A stretch of 64,000 nt of DNA from Bretschneidera sinensis (taxonomy: Eukaryota; Streptophyta; Magnoliopsida; Brassicales; Akaniaceae), in the NCBI GenBank assembly GCA_023935145.1, contig CM043700.1:65056620-65120619 (forward strand), given 5' to 3'. The position numbers were made by a program, and so were the translations under genes. Of this stretch, positions 21,527 to 31,039 are shown piece after piece. Each line of letters begins with the position of its first letter. The stretch's first letter is position 1. Below the pieces are notes generated by a model. The model did no database searches and was not told the DNA's origin. It was given only the letters and a program-made list of their open reading frames with translations.

Positions 21527-21614
21527 TCAACCTGTACGCTACTTGAATATTCTCCAGATCACTTAAAGTCGGATGATTGGGAACTTATGTGGGCATGGTG
21601 GTGTTTTCAGCCAT
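21527..21614 (-). pseudogene. Copia C gag remnant (about 30 codons)
   Basis: Start codon at 21614 opens MAENTTMPT, then a TAA, then VPNHPTLSDLENIQVAYRLN. This is a common plant Copia gag start, after which relatives continue NGKNYLKWSQF. Here the frame goes from LNGK straight into the linker before protease, so nearly all of gag, including the zinc knuckle, is deleted. Confidence 0.75.
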
Positions 21615-21747
21615 GGTGGGTTAATGATGGAGAAGAAGGCAAGATTAGAAGAAAAAATTGGTGATAAAGGCCAGAGGTATGGTCGGCTATGAAGGCCAAA
21701 ACAGATGAAGCGATGAAGGCTTTGGAATTTCCAGAAAAAAGCCCTAA

Positions 21748-21760
21748 AGCTCTGATACCA
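21748..21760 (-). other. Primer binding site of Copia C
   Basis: TGGTATCAGAGCT on the minus strand, the canonical initiator-Met tRNA site, directly abuts the LTR. Confidence 0.95.
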
Positions 21761-21937
21761 TGTAAACTTTCAGAAAAAATGAATATCTGATGTATTAAAT
21801 ATGAGGCCTTTTCGGCTATATGTATAGAATAATCTTAGCCAATTACAAGGAGATAATTGAGAGATAAGATAAATAAGAAAACTAACTCCTAGAAAATAGA
21901 AACAAAGTTATTTAGTGGGATTCTATCTTTTCCAATA
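21761..21937 (-). repeat. 5' LTR of Copia C
   Basis: Partner of the LTR at 17896-18068. The right end reads CTTTTCCAATA rather than CTTTTCAAACA, so the terminal TG of the element has decayed. Gypsy C LTR sequence starts at 21938. Confidence 0.85.
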
Positions 21938-22384
21938 CATATGCATATTTCATATCATTGTTCATATGCATATATGCATGAAATAAAAGAACAGGGGAGG
22001 GGGTTGGTCTAATTGAAAAACCGTGACAGCTGGTATATGCTGGAAATAAATGAAAATCACGATAGTCTATATAAGCTGGAAATAAAAGAACTGAGAGGAG
22101 ACCGGTCTAAGATAAAAACATGTCGACATGTGGGAAGACGTTCCCTAATAATTCATGCATTACGACTGTTTTAAATATTGATTTTATTACTTAAATGCTG
22201 AAGTGTTGTTTGTTATCATAAATTTATTTATAGATGAATGAGTCTCACAAAGAGACAGTTATGGTGAGAAAGAAACATAAAAGTATGATATGATAAGAAC
22301 CATCTAAATGGTAGACTATATGCTGGGATTTCAAAATGTGACAACACTGTCTCGAGGGTGGCCAACCCGGGACGGGTCATTACA
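21938..22384 (+). repeat. 5' LTR of Gypsy C, truncated at its left
   Basis: It matches the second half of the LTR copies ending at 35613, 54322 and 55463 and ends GGGTCATTACA before the primer site. It shares with 54328-55463 the same short form (CCATCTAAATGGTAGACTAT running directly into ATGCTGGG), whereas the Gypsy H LTRs have several hundred extra bases there. That pairing identifies it as the partner of the split 3' LTR. Confidence 0.85.
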
Positions 22385-22388
22385 ATTT

Positions 22389-22400
22389 TGGTATCAGAGC
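22389..22400 (+). other. Primer binding site of Gypsy C
   Basis: TGGTATCAGAGC, complementary to initiator-Met tRNA, four bases after the LTR end. Confidence 0.9.
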
Positions 22401-22485
22401 ATTAGATTTTTTTATTTTGTAGACTGCATAAAAAGTGAGAAAGTGGAAGATTAAAATAAATTATATTCTAATGAATAGTTTGAGG

Positions 22486-23291
22486 ATGACACGTGGACGT
22501 GCTAAAGCTAGAGTTAGAGTTGTTGATTTAAGAGGGAGTGGTAGGCCTCCAATATTTTCACAACTCGAGGTTGAGTATGAATCTGTGGTTCCTAGAAGAG
22601 AACTTGTTGGCAGTATAATTGATATTAGTAAAGGAATGAGAGAATATGAAGTTGAAAAAGATGAGCTAAAATAAGCTCTTACACATGCTCTTGAGAAAAT
22701 AAATGTAACAAATGATAGAGTTGATAGCCTATAGCATTGACTTGATGAACAGTATTGAGCAGTGCCTGAGGTTGTTGTAAATCCAATAATGGTAGACGTT
22801 TAAAAAAGGGGAAAAGTGAGTTTATGCATGAGATGTAGGGAGATTGTTAAGTTGAATGCTTTGTTGTTTAAAAGATTTATAAACCCTTTTAAGCCTGAGT
22901 TATAGGTAAAACATGTAGAGAGATTATTTGATATTTTATCAATGACTGATAGGCAGAGGGTTGCCGTTGCTACATTCAAGTCAGAGAAAAAGGCCCTAGA
23001 ATGGTGGGAGGATATTCTTCCCAGGGTAAGCGCAGATTTTGATAGACCCTTAACCTGGAATAGGATTAAGGACGTTTTCCTTGATAAATACTTTCCTTAG
23101 ACCTTTAGAGCCCAACAAGATGGAGATTTTATTTATTTGGGCTAAATGTATTGACTATGGCTCAGTATGATAGCAGATATATGGTCTTGTCAATGGTTGT
23201 ACCGAAAATGGTAGACCTAAAGGAGAAGAAGAAAGATGAACTATATTTTAAGATTTGATCGAAACAATCTTACATGAGGCATATGAATTGT
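22486..23291 (+). pseudogene. Gypsy C gag, truncated by Copia D junction
   Basis: Starts MTRGRAKARVRVVDLRGSGR and runs to a stop at 22674. The capsid core follows with AVATFKSEKKALEWWEDILP and LTWNRIKDVFLDKYFP, a typical chromovirus-type gag. There are many stops and frameshifts. The in-frame TGA in TTTAAGATTTGATC near 23255 is also present in the Gypsy H copy. The sequence stops at Copia D, and the gag C-terminus and zinc knuckle do not reappear on the other side. Confidence 0.8.
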
Positions 23292-24151
23292 GTTGGGATT
23301 TATCAAAGAATTAAACAAGTGAAAATGGTTAGCATCAGGTATGGTTGTGCGCCGCGACCTTCAGCAAGTCCGGAAGCTCCTCCTCTACACACCACATCGT
23401 GGCCCAATCCATCCGCGCCACAGCCTCCAGTAAGGTAGCAAGTTTCCCCACTTTTGAGCCGCAGCGCACCCTGTTCCAAGCCTCAGCATGAAGTGCACCT
23501 GACACCAATTAATCAGCACTTTGAGATGGTGCGTGGGACTTGGTTAAAACGCACAGGTTCACTTAGACTCTTAGAGAGCTATGAGTCTTTGGTTCTTGAG
23601 ATATAAGGGTTGAGATTGATCTCCAAGATTGGATGAGGTGGTCATTGCTCTATATAAAGGGTCATCTAGGAGCAATCAAAGTAGATCAAGACATAACAAC
23701 AAGTGTGAGAATGCAAAGACACAAAAACACAAGAAAGACTCATTCAAGAGAGGCTGGTTATTTAGAGAGAAAGGCTCTCAAATCTAGAGAGGTCTTTCTA
23801 GTGAGAGAGAGTAGTCAAGATTGGGGATTCAAGGGCTTTGTAATTGGAATTTTCTTAGGGAAAATTCCAGGGAAACACTTAGTTCTTATCTCTTTTTTTT
23901 CTCTTCTTTCATTCTTTAAGAACAAGAGGTTTCTCGAAGGGATGTTGCTGTAATTGTAAGAACTCAATTGATTTAGTGCAGAGAGCTCGGAGGAGCTCAC
24001 GGGGATGTATGCACATTACCAAACCTCGATAACAATTGCTTGTTTTCTCTTTTATGCTTTGATTCTTGTTTTGGTTTTGTACAAATCATTCTAGATTTGG
24101 GTGCTAGGGAAATATCACAACCCGAGATTTCTTGTGCTCATTTTCTTAACA
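23292..24151 (+). repeat. 5' LTR of Copia D
   Basis: Begins TGTTGGGATTTATCAAAG and ends TTCTTAACA. A TATA box lies at 23651 (TATATAAAGG). The first 150 bases are GC-rich and differ most from the 3' LTR; the remainder is closely similar. Confidence 0.9.
23651..23657 (+). promoter_or_regulatory. LTR TATA box of Copia D
   Basis: TATATAAAGGGTCA is repeated at the same place in the 3' LTR (28841) and, as TATATAAAGGGTCACC, in Copia E (37194), so it is a conserved family promoter element. Confidence 0.7.
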
Positions 24152-24152
24152 G

Positions 24153-24217
24153 TGGTATCAGAGCTCGGTTCCAAGAATCAAAGGATTCTTTGGTGGTGAT
24201 ACAGTGGTATCAGAGCT
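24153..24217 (+). other. Duplicated primer binding site of Copia D
   Basis: TGGTATCAGAGCT occurs at 24153-24165 next to the LTR and again perfectly at 24205-24217, both preceded by ACAG. Either copy is a full match to the initiator-Met tRNA end. Confidence 0.85.
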
Positions 24218-24408
24218 AGATCGGAGCAAGGCTCTACGAATCAAAGGAAACTTTTTGGGTGATTCAAGAACGGAGTTGAGATCAAGATCTAATCGGGTTC
24301 TTGAGGTTCAAGAACGGTACTGGGATCCAGATTTGATCGTGTTCTTAAGATTTAGAAGTTGGAAAGGAATTGTGGGTGCTGTATAAATCTAGGATTTTTT
24401 TTCACAAG

Positions 24409-25122
24409 ATGGATTCAAATTTCATTATTGAGAAGTTTGATGAAAAGGGAGACTTTGCCCTTTGGAAGTGGAAAATCAAAGTTGTTCTTATGCAACAGAA
24501 GGTGGACTTGGCTATTGGAGAAGATGATGATTTTCTAGCAAGTATCACGGAGGTCCAGCGGAATGAGATGAAGAAGATGGCGTACAACACCATCTTCCTG
24601 CACGTATCGGATAGTGTGACAAGGCAATGTGGAGACACGGAAGATCCAGCTGTCATTTGGAAGAAACTAGATGAGTTATTTCTTACCAAGTCTCTCCTTA
24701 ATAAGATATATCTTCTTAAACGAATCTTTGCTTTTAAAATGGATCCTAATAAAGAGTTACATGAAAATCTTGATGTGTTTAATAAACTAGTTCAAGATTT
24801 GGCTAGTTGTAGTATAACATTCCCGGATGAACAATTGGCTATTATGTTATTGAATTCTCTTCCTGATTATTTTGAAAGTTTGATTAATGCTATTGAATAT
24901 GGAAGAGATACACTAACCAAAGAACTTGTGATCAATGCTATAAGGGCTCATGATTTCAAAGCCAAGAGGAGTGAAGCATCAAGTGGGAAAGGTTTGTTCG
25001 TTAGAGGAAGGCATACAACTCAGAATGGCAGTAGCATCCATGGTAACTACCGGGAAAAATCAAAGGGTAGAGGGCAGAGCCATGGAAGATCGCATTCTAA
25101 ACCGAAGTTTGGAGGAAAGTGA
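24409..25122 (+). pseudogene. Copia D gag (near-complete frame, broken at the knuckle)
   Basis: Open for 238 codons from MDSNFIIEKFDEKGDFALW through MQQKVDLAIGEDDDFL, KKMAYNTIFLHVSDSVTRQC and LLNKIYLLKRIF to IRAHDFKAKRSEASSGKGLF, then a Gly/Arg/Ser-rich basic linker (GRGQSHGRSHSKPKFGGK). This is the capsid protein of Tnt1/Tork-like Copia. A TGA follows immediately, where the zinc knuckle should begin, and the remains (YYCNKEVHYKKDYK) have lost two of the metal ligands. The start is the first Met of the conserved N-terminus. Confidence 0.9.
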
Positions 25123-25288
25123 TTCTACTACTGTAATAAGGAGGTCCATTACAAGAAAGATTACAAGAAGATGATGAGAAAGAAAGAGGCCATACCAAGA
25201 ATGGAATGGCTTCAGTTGCCAGGGAGAATAGCAAGATGATGTTCTTGTTGTGTGCTCAAATGTGAGCGAAAGGCAGGGCAGTGAGAAA

Positions 25289-25513
25289 TGAATCTTGGAT
25301 TCGGAATGCACTTATCATATGTGTCCTCACCGAGATTGGTTCAAGAATTTTAAGGAAACCGATGGGGGAATGGTTTTCTTGGGGAACAATACTTCTTGCC
25401 AAGTGAAGGGGATAGGAGACATCCAATTGCGGATGTTTGATGGAATTACAAGGCTGCTGAGGAATGTGAGATATCTTCTGGAGTTGAGAAGAAATTTGAT
25501 CTCATTGGGGTAG
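25289..25513 (+). pseudogene. Copia D protease
   Basis: Reads ILDSECTYHMCPHRDWFKNF, then DIQLRMFDGITRLLRNVRYL and NLISLG. The catalytic DSG is changed to DSE, and a stop closes the frame at 25513 before integrase. Confidence 0.85.
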
Positions 25514-26572
25514 CTAGATTCCATAGGGTGCATATATAAAGTAGAGGGATGAAAGATCAAGGTAACCAAGGGATCTTTGATAGTGATCAAAGCAGCAATC
25601 AAGAACGGTCTCTATAAGATGATTGCAGAGACGGACATCAAGGATCAAGCAACAAGCTTGATGGTTGAGATGGACAAGGTAGTACTTTGGCACAATCGCT
25701 ATGGACATATGAGTGAACAGGGGCTGCAAGTTCTCAGCAAGAATGGTTTACTTGATGGTGACAACGTAAAGAAACTTGATTTCTGCAAATGTTGCGTTCT
25801 CGGGAAGCAATATCGGGTCTGTTTCAACACCGAAGTGCACAAATCAAAGGGTATTCTTGACTACATTCATGCCTATCTTTGGGGACCAGCAAGAACACCA
25901 ACATAGGGAGGTAATCTTTACTTTTTGTTTTTAATTGATGTAGAAAGGTTTGGGTTTATTTGCTTAAAAATAAATCAACTGCTTTGAATAAATTTGTGGT
26001 GTGGAAAAAGCTGGAAGAAACTCAAACAGGTAAGGTAGTTAAGGTGTTAAAAACCAATAATGGCTTAGAATTTTTTTAATAAGGAATTTGACAAATTCTA
26101 TGAGTTAAATGGCATTCTAAGACATAGAACGGTTGTGAAAACCCCTCGGCAAAATGGAGTTGCTGAGAGGATGAACAGGACCCTTATGGAAAAGTTTAGG
26201 TGCATGTTAATTGGTTACGGATTACCTAAATGTTTTTTGGGGGAAGTGGTGTCTACTGCTGTGTATTTGGTTAATAGATCACCCTTTAGGGCTGTGGACC
26301 TTAAGACTCCCGAGGAGATATGGAGTGGAAAACCCCTTGAGTTAAGCAACCTTAGGACTTTTGGATGTGCTGCGTTTGCACATCAAAAGGATGATAAACT
26401 TAACCTGAGATATAGAAAGTGTGTGTTTCTAGGGTATGGTGAAGGAGTTAAGGGGTATAGGTTGTGGTTCGTAGAACCAAAAGGAATGAAACTCATAATA
26501 AGTAGGGATGTCATTTTTAATGAGCATGTATTTCCCTATTTAGAGAAAACTAACCCTGCAGGGAATAGTTAG
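25514..26572 (+). pseudogene. Copia D integrase
   Basis: The pre-integrase finger (LWHNRYGHMSEQGLQVL ... FCKCCVLGKQYRVCF) is followed by HAYLWGPARTP, where the first catalytic Asp of HSDLWGP is Tyr. A region of stops and a small deletion covers the IDDYSRK motif and the TDNG site (TNNG here). The frame recovers from 26135 with RQNGVAERMNRTLMEKFRCM and runs to FLGYGEGVKGYRLWFVEPKG and FPYLEKTNPAGNS. Two of three catalytic residues are gone. Confidence 0.85.
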
Positions 26573-27861
26573 AAAACCAACCCGGTTTATGTGAAGCATA
26601 GCATCAAGGAAAATTTTGTTCAGGTAGAGCAAGGAAGGCAAGAGGGTTTGAACCATGTAGAGCCCATTGATGAAAGCCAAGCTTAAGACACTCAAGAGGA
26701 GGCTGAACTAGAAGGGGATGATGCAGGGAATCAGAATAATTATCGACTCACAAGAGATCGGGAAAGGAGGCTGGTCAGACCACCTTTGAGATATGGTTTT
26801 GTGGATGCTAATGTAGCAGCTCCTTATTCAGAAGGAGGGAGTGAACTAGAAACTTACATTGATGCCATGGGATGTAAAGATTCATCAAGATGGAAGCTAG
26901 CTATGGAGGAGGAAATGCATTCTTTGCGGAAGAACAACTCTTGGGAATTGGTGCCCAAATTAGAAAAACAGAGAGTTGTGGATGGTAAGTGGATTTACAA
27001 GATCAAAGAAGGGAACACTCTAGAGGAAAAAGTCTGATATAAAGCTAGGTTGGTGGCGAAGGGGTTCACACAAAAAGAAGGCATAGATTTCACCGAAATA
27101 TTCTCACCGGTTGTGAAATACAAGACGATAAGGATAGTGTTAGCAATGGTTGTCCAATTTAATTGGGAGATCGAGCATATGGATGTGAAGACAACGTTCT
27201 TACATGGAGAGCTTGATGAGACCATCTACATGAGGCAACCTGAAGGCTATGAGGAAGGAATGTAGGGAGATTTGGTGTGCAAATTGAAGAAATCTCTCTA
27301 TAACCTGAAGCAATCACCTCGGCAATGGAATAAAAGGTTCGATTCCTTTGTAACTAGCTTGGGTTTCATGAGGAGCTACTATGATTCGTGCTTGTACTAC
27401 AAAGTTCACAAGGTGGAGGAAATGGTGATCATCCTCATCTATGTTGATGATATGCTATTAGTTGGAAGCAACATGGAGAGGATAGAAAATTGAAGTCTCA
27501 ACTTAGTTCGGTGTTTGAGATAAAGGATCTTGGCCATGCACAAAAGATCATTGGGATGAGCATAATAAGGGAAAGGGAGAGAAACAGATTGAAGATTTAT
27601 CAGACTTCCTACATAGAAAAGATGATATCTAAGTTTTCTATGGAAGATAGCAAACCAGCAAAGGTTCCCCTTGCTGGTCATTTCAAGTTCTCCAGCGTTC
27701 AATGTCCGAGATCAGATGAGGAGAAGAAGGAAATGGAGAAGGTCCCTTACTCTAGTGCGGTTAGATCAGTCATGTTTAAGATGGTAAACACTAGACCTGA
27801 CATTTCTCATGCAATGAGTGTTCTCAGCTGGTTTATGAGTAATCTCGAAAATGAGCATTGA
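26573..27861 (+). pseudogene. Copia D reverse transcriptase
   Basis: Frames at 26786-27037, 27050-27265, 27272-27493 and 27490-27861 reconstruct the Copia RT_2 domain. They read WKLAMEEEMHSLRKNNSWEL, KGFTQKEGIDFTEIFSPVVK, MDVKTTFLHGELDETIYMRQ and LKKSLYNLKQSPRQWNKRF. The catalytic LIYVDDMLLVGSNM is intact. Three breaks (two stops and one frameshift) prevent a single product. The thumb segment includes HAQKIIGMSIIRERERN. Confidence 0.9.
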
Positions 27862-27867
27862 CTTGGG

Positions 27868-28410
27868 ATGAAGTGGTTGCTGAGGTACTTGAAGGGAAGC
27901 CCAAATGTGGGGCTTGTTTATGAGAAGAGGGGTAAGTCCATCCGTCTTGAAGGTTATGCGAATTCGGACAATGGAGTAGATCGGGATAAAAGAAGATCGA
28001 TTACCTCCTACTTCTTCAACTTAAACGGATGTTGTATAAGTTGGAAGGCTTAGTTGCAGCCAGTGGTAGCACTCTCAACAACTGAGGTAGAATACATAGC
28101 GGCAATATAAGCCATTAAAGAGGCTATATGGTGCAAAGGGTTTTTAATAGAGTTGAAGGTCCTAAAAGAGCAGGTGGTGGTGTATTCGGATAGCCAAAGT
28201 GCATTACATTTGTGTAAGAATTCAGTGTTCCATGAAAGGACTAAACATATGGATGTTCGGTATCATTTCATTTGGGAAAATGTTACGAAATGATGCATTC
28301 ATGTGGATAAAGTCACAACAGAAGAAAATCCTACAGATTTAGGTACTAAAGTTCTACCTCTAAGAAAGTTCAATCATTGCCTTGGACTTCTTAGGATTGG
28401 AGTCGGTTGA
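27868..28410 (+). pseudogene. Copia D RNase H
   Basis: Contains LRYLKGSPNVGLVYEKRGKS, GYANSDNGVDRDKRRSITSY, ALSTTEVEYIA and VVYSDSQSALHLCKN, then HMDVRYHFIWENV and PTDLGTKVLPLRKFNH. This is the full Copia RNase H layout ending with the polyprotein C-terminus. It is interrupted by TAG near 28052, a stop near 28110 and a TGA near 28293. Confidence 0.85.
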
Positions 28411-28477
28411 TATGGTGACTCAAGTTGAGTTTGGATCCTAAGTTTTCTCCACAATGGGTTCAGGTTTAATTGCTTAG

Positions 28478-28491
28478 ACAAAGGTAGAGTT
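28478..28491 (+). other. Polypurine tract of Copia D
   Basis: The purine-rich ACAAAGGTAGAGTT directly before the 3' LTR. The same ACAAAGGTAGAGAT is found (inverted) next to the 3' LTRs of Copia F and I. Confidence 0.7.
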
Positions 28492-29340
28492 TGTTGGGAT
28501 TTGTTAAAGAATTAAACAAGTGAAAATGGTCAGCATCAAGTATGGTTGTGTGTCACGGCCCAGCCTTGGGTGTCGTGGCCTCCAGCAAGTACAGAAGTCC
28601 ATCCGCACCACGGCCTTCAGCAAGGCAGCAAGTTTCCCCACTTCTGAGCTGCAACATGCCCTGTTCCAAGCCTCAGCACAAAGCACACCTGACACCAATT
28701 AATCAGCACTTTGAGATGGTGCGTGGGACTTGGTTAAAACGCACAAGTTCACTTAGACTCTTAGAGAGCCATGAGTCTTTGGTTCTTGAGATCTAAGGGT
28801 TGAGAGTGATCTCAAAGATTGGATGAGGTGGTCATTGCCCTATATAAAGGGTCATCTAGGAGCAATCAATGTAGATCAAGACATAACAACAAGTGTGAGA
28901 GTGCAAAGACACAAAAACACATGAGAGACTTATTCAAGAGAGGCTGGTTGTTTAGAGAGAAAGGCTCTCAAATCGGGAGAGGTCTTTCTAGTGAGAGAGA
29001 GTAGTCAAGATTGGGGATTCAAGAGCTTTGTAATTGGAATTTTCTTGGGAAAAATTCCAGGGAAACACTTAGTTCTTATCTCTTTTTTTTCTCTTCTTTC
29101 ATTCTTTAAGAACAAGAGGTTTCTCGAAGGGATGTTGTTGTAATTGTAAGAACTCAATTGATTTAGTGCAAAGAGCTTGGAGGAGCTCACGAGGACGTAG
29201 ACACATTGCCGAACCTCGATAACAATTGCTTGTGTTCTCTTTTATGCTTTGATTCTTGTTTCAGTTTTGTACAAATCATTCTGGATTTGGGTGTTAGGGA
29301 AGATCACAACCTGGGATTTCTTGTGGTGATTTTCTCAACA
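28492..29340 (+). repeat. 3' LTR of Copia D
   Basis: Begins TGTTGGGATTTGTTAAAG and ends TCTCAACA. It aligns with 23292-24151, with most difference in the GC-rich first 150 bases. Confidence 0.9.
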
Positions 29341-29771
29341 ATGTGTTTCGTGAAGAGTTGTCCAGATTATTTCCCAGTAAAGAGATTTAGTTTCCTATAG
29401 ATGTGATTTTGAGTTCAACACATATACCTATACCACCCTATAGAATGACACCATTTGAATTGAGAGAGTTGAACGTACCATTTTAAGAATTTTTGGATGA
29501 ATAATTTATCGGATCTAATGTATTTGGGGAGCCCTTGTGTTGTTCGTGAAGAAGGAAGATGCAATAATAAGAAAGTATATAGACTATAGATAGTTGAATA
29601 AGAACAAATACCTTTTACCCAAGATAAATGAATTGTTTGAGCAGTGTAAGGAGTGAGAGTGGTTTCTATGATAAACTTGAGATCAGGTTATCACCAATTG
29701 AGGATAGAGAAGGGAGGCATGCCTAAGACTGCTTTTAGGACACATTATGGTCATAAGCTTCTTGTGATGTC
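29341..29771 (+). pseudogene. Gypsy C pol: start of reverse transcriptase
   Basis: Decayed reading frames give VFREELSRLFPSKEI, STHIPIPPYRMTPFELREL and [22 protein letters not shown] segments, then [16 protein letters not shown]. This is the N-terminal part of a chromovirus-type Gypsy reverse transcriptase. It starts abruptly at the Copia D LTR, without protease. It is interrupted after LLVMS by the solo LTR and resumes at 31040 with FGLTNVPEN. Confidence 0.75.
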
Positions 29772-31034
29772 TGTTATGCGATTATCTACCTAAATAAATA
29801 TGCAAATAATCGTACTTGTTTTACTTACAAGTGCACAAGGTCAATGGTAGCATAGTGTGCAAGTGCGAGATCATTTCCACTGGGATTGGTCAATTACAAT
29901 TTAGAATTAGTTTCTTAAAAGTAAAAAGAGAAATAACTATTGAGTGTGAGTTAATAATAATGAGAACATAGGACTACGATATCCACCACTAATTATACTT
30001 TCCAACTAAGTAAGGTGCCAATGCTCTAGCCTTATTATGAATATTTAATGGTTGCCAACCTAAGGGCTTGGTCCACACCTTAGGCTATTGATCTCCCTAT
30101 GCAACGAGTTAGGCATGGTGTATACTCTAACTCTTTTCTCTCTTAAGGGATTCAACATGAGTGTATACTAAGTTGTTCCTTAAGAGAGCATAAGGGCTGT
30201 GGAGATCGGCAACCACACGGGACCTAGGGCTTAATCCACTCCCGGTTTCCCATGTGGATATCTCTTGTTACTATTGTTGAACCCAGGACTCAGTCATCCA
30301 AATTGATTCAACTAACTAATCCATACCACAAGCATACATTGATCAGACACACACATATGAGGAATTTAAATACAAACAGGTATTAATCAAGTTAAACATT
30401 CTAACATGGCTATAGGCAAAGGTAATCAATGAATAGATGTATGGAAAAGCATAACTAGGGCTTCAATTGAGCCCTCTAAGATTTTAGTTACATATGCCAG
30501 TTAAACTAAGCATCATAACCATGATGAAACAAAAACAGAAAAATAAAGCCCGAAGAAGACTCAGAAGACGAGTCGTCAATTCCTCTCCTAAGCTTGCAAC
30601 TTCAAGTCTAAAACGAAAGGTATGGTTTATGTGTTTTACAAGGCTATATATAGAGCTCTCAGAGTGTCCCGAGACCCTAATTTCCTATTTGAGATCCGGA
30701 GACTTCTTTCCATATCTGGCTCTGCCGCCTCTAGAGTGTTTGCACTCGATCATATGCGGGCTGCACTAGAGCGCATGTGTGCGCTCGAGCCTTCTACAAG
30801 TGCGCTCGTGTGCCTGTGTGCTTGATCATAAGGGAGGTGCGCTCGAGTGCACCTTGCTGGATTGCAGAATTTTTCTTTTTACTTCTTAAAGCTCCAAAAT
30901 GTTATCTTTTTGCCCAAGCCCTGTGAAAAACACATAAAACATGAAAATGAAATAAAATATACTAAAATAGATAATCAAAGAGCCTAACAAGCGTAAATTA
31001 AGGGGCTTAAATATGACTATTTAAGCACTTATCA
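29772..31034 (-). repeat. Solo LTR, same family as Gypsy B
   Basis: Bounded by TGTTATGCG and GCACTTATCA (plus strand), with flanking five-base copies ATGTC (29767-29771) and ATATC (31035-31039), a target duplication with one mismatch. It is homologous throughout to the LTR at 3937-5223. No internal element sequence is present, so it formed by recombination between two LTRs. It splits the Gypsy C reverse transcriptase at VMS/FGLTN. Confidence 0.92.
30741..30853. repeat. Palindromic CTCGAGCGCA motif cluster in solo LTR
   Basis: Repeated GCACTCGATC, GCACTAGAGCGCA, TGCGCTCGAGCC and GTGCGCTCGAGTGCACC-like words, at the same place as in the Gypsy B LTR, upstream of a minus-strand TATATATA at 30645-30652. 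Confidence 0.8.
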
Positions 31035-31039
31035 ATATC

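Larger units (their letters stand above)
17896..21937 (-). mobile_element. Copia C: short-LTR Copia element with gag deletion
   Basis: A minus-strand Copia with two LTRs of 173 and 177 bp, a polypurine tract, a canonical primer site and the order gag remnant, protease, integrase, reverse transcriptase, RNase H. It is a different family from Copia A/D/E/F/I. Its flanks do not match: satellite (ending ACTCG) on one side and a Gypsy LTR interior (starting CATAT) on the other, so it does not sit in a simple insertion site. Confidence 0.9.
23292..29340 (+). mobile_element. Copia D: full-length Tnt1/Tork-like retrotransposon (inactive)
   Basis: Two LTRs (860 and 849 bp), primer site, leader, gag, protease, integrase, reverse transcriptase, RNase H and polypurine tract are all present in Copia order over 6.05 kb. 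Coding is broken in every domain. The left flank is Gypsy C gag (AATTG) and the right flank is Gypsy C pol (ATGTG), so there is no matching target duplication, and gag-to-pol sequence of the host element is missing. Confidence 0.9.

Noticed and set aside
23287..29345. Target duplication for Copia D
   Set aside because: The flanks are AATTG and ATGTG and lie in different genes of Gypsy C, so no duplication can be claimed.
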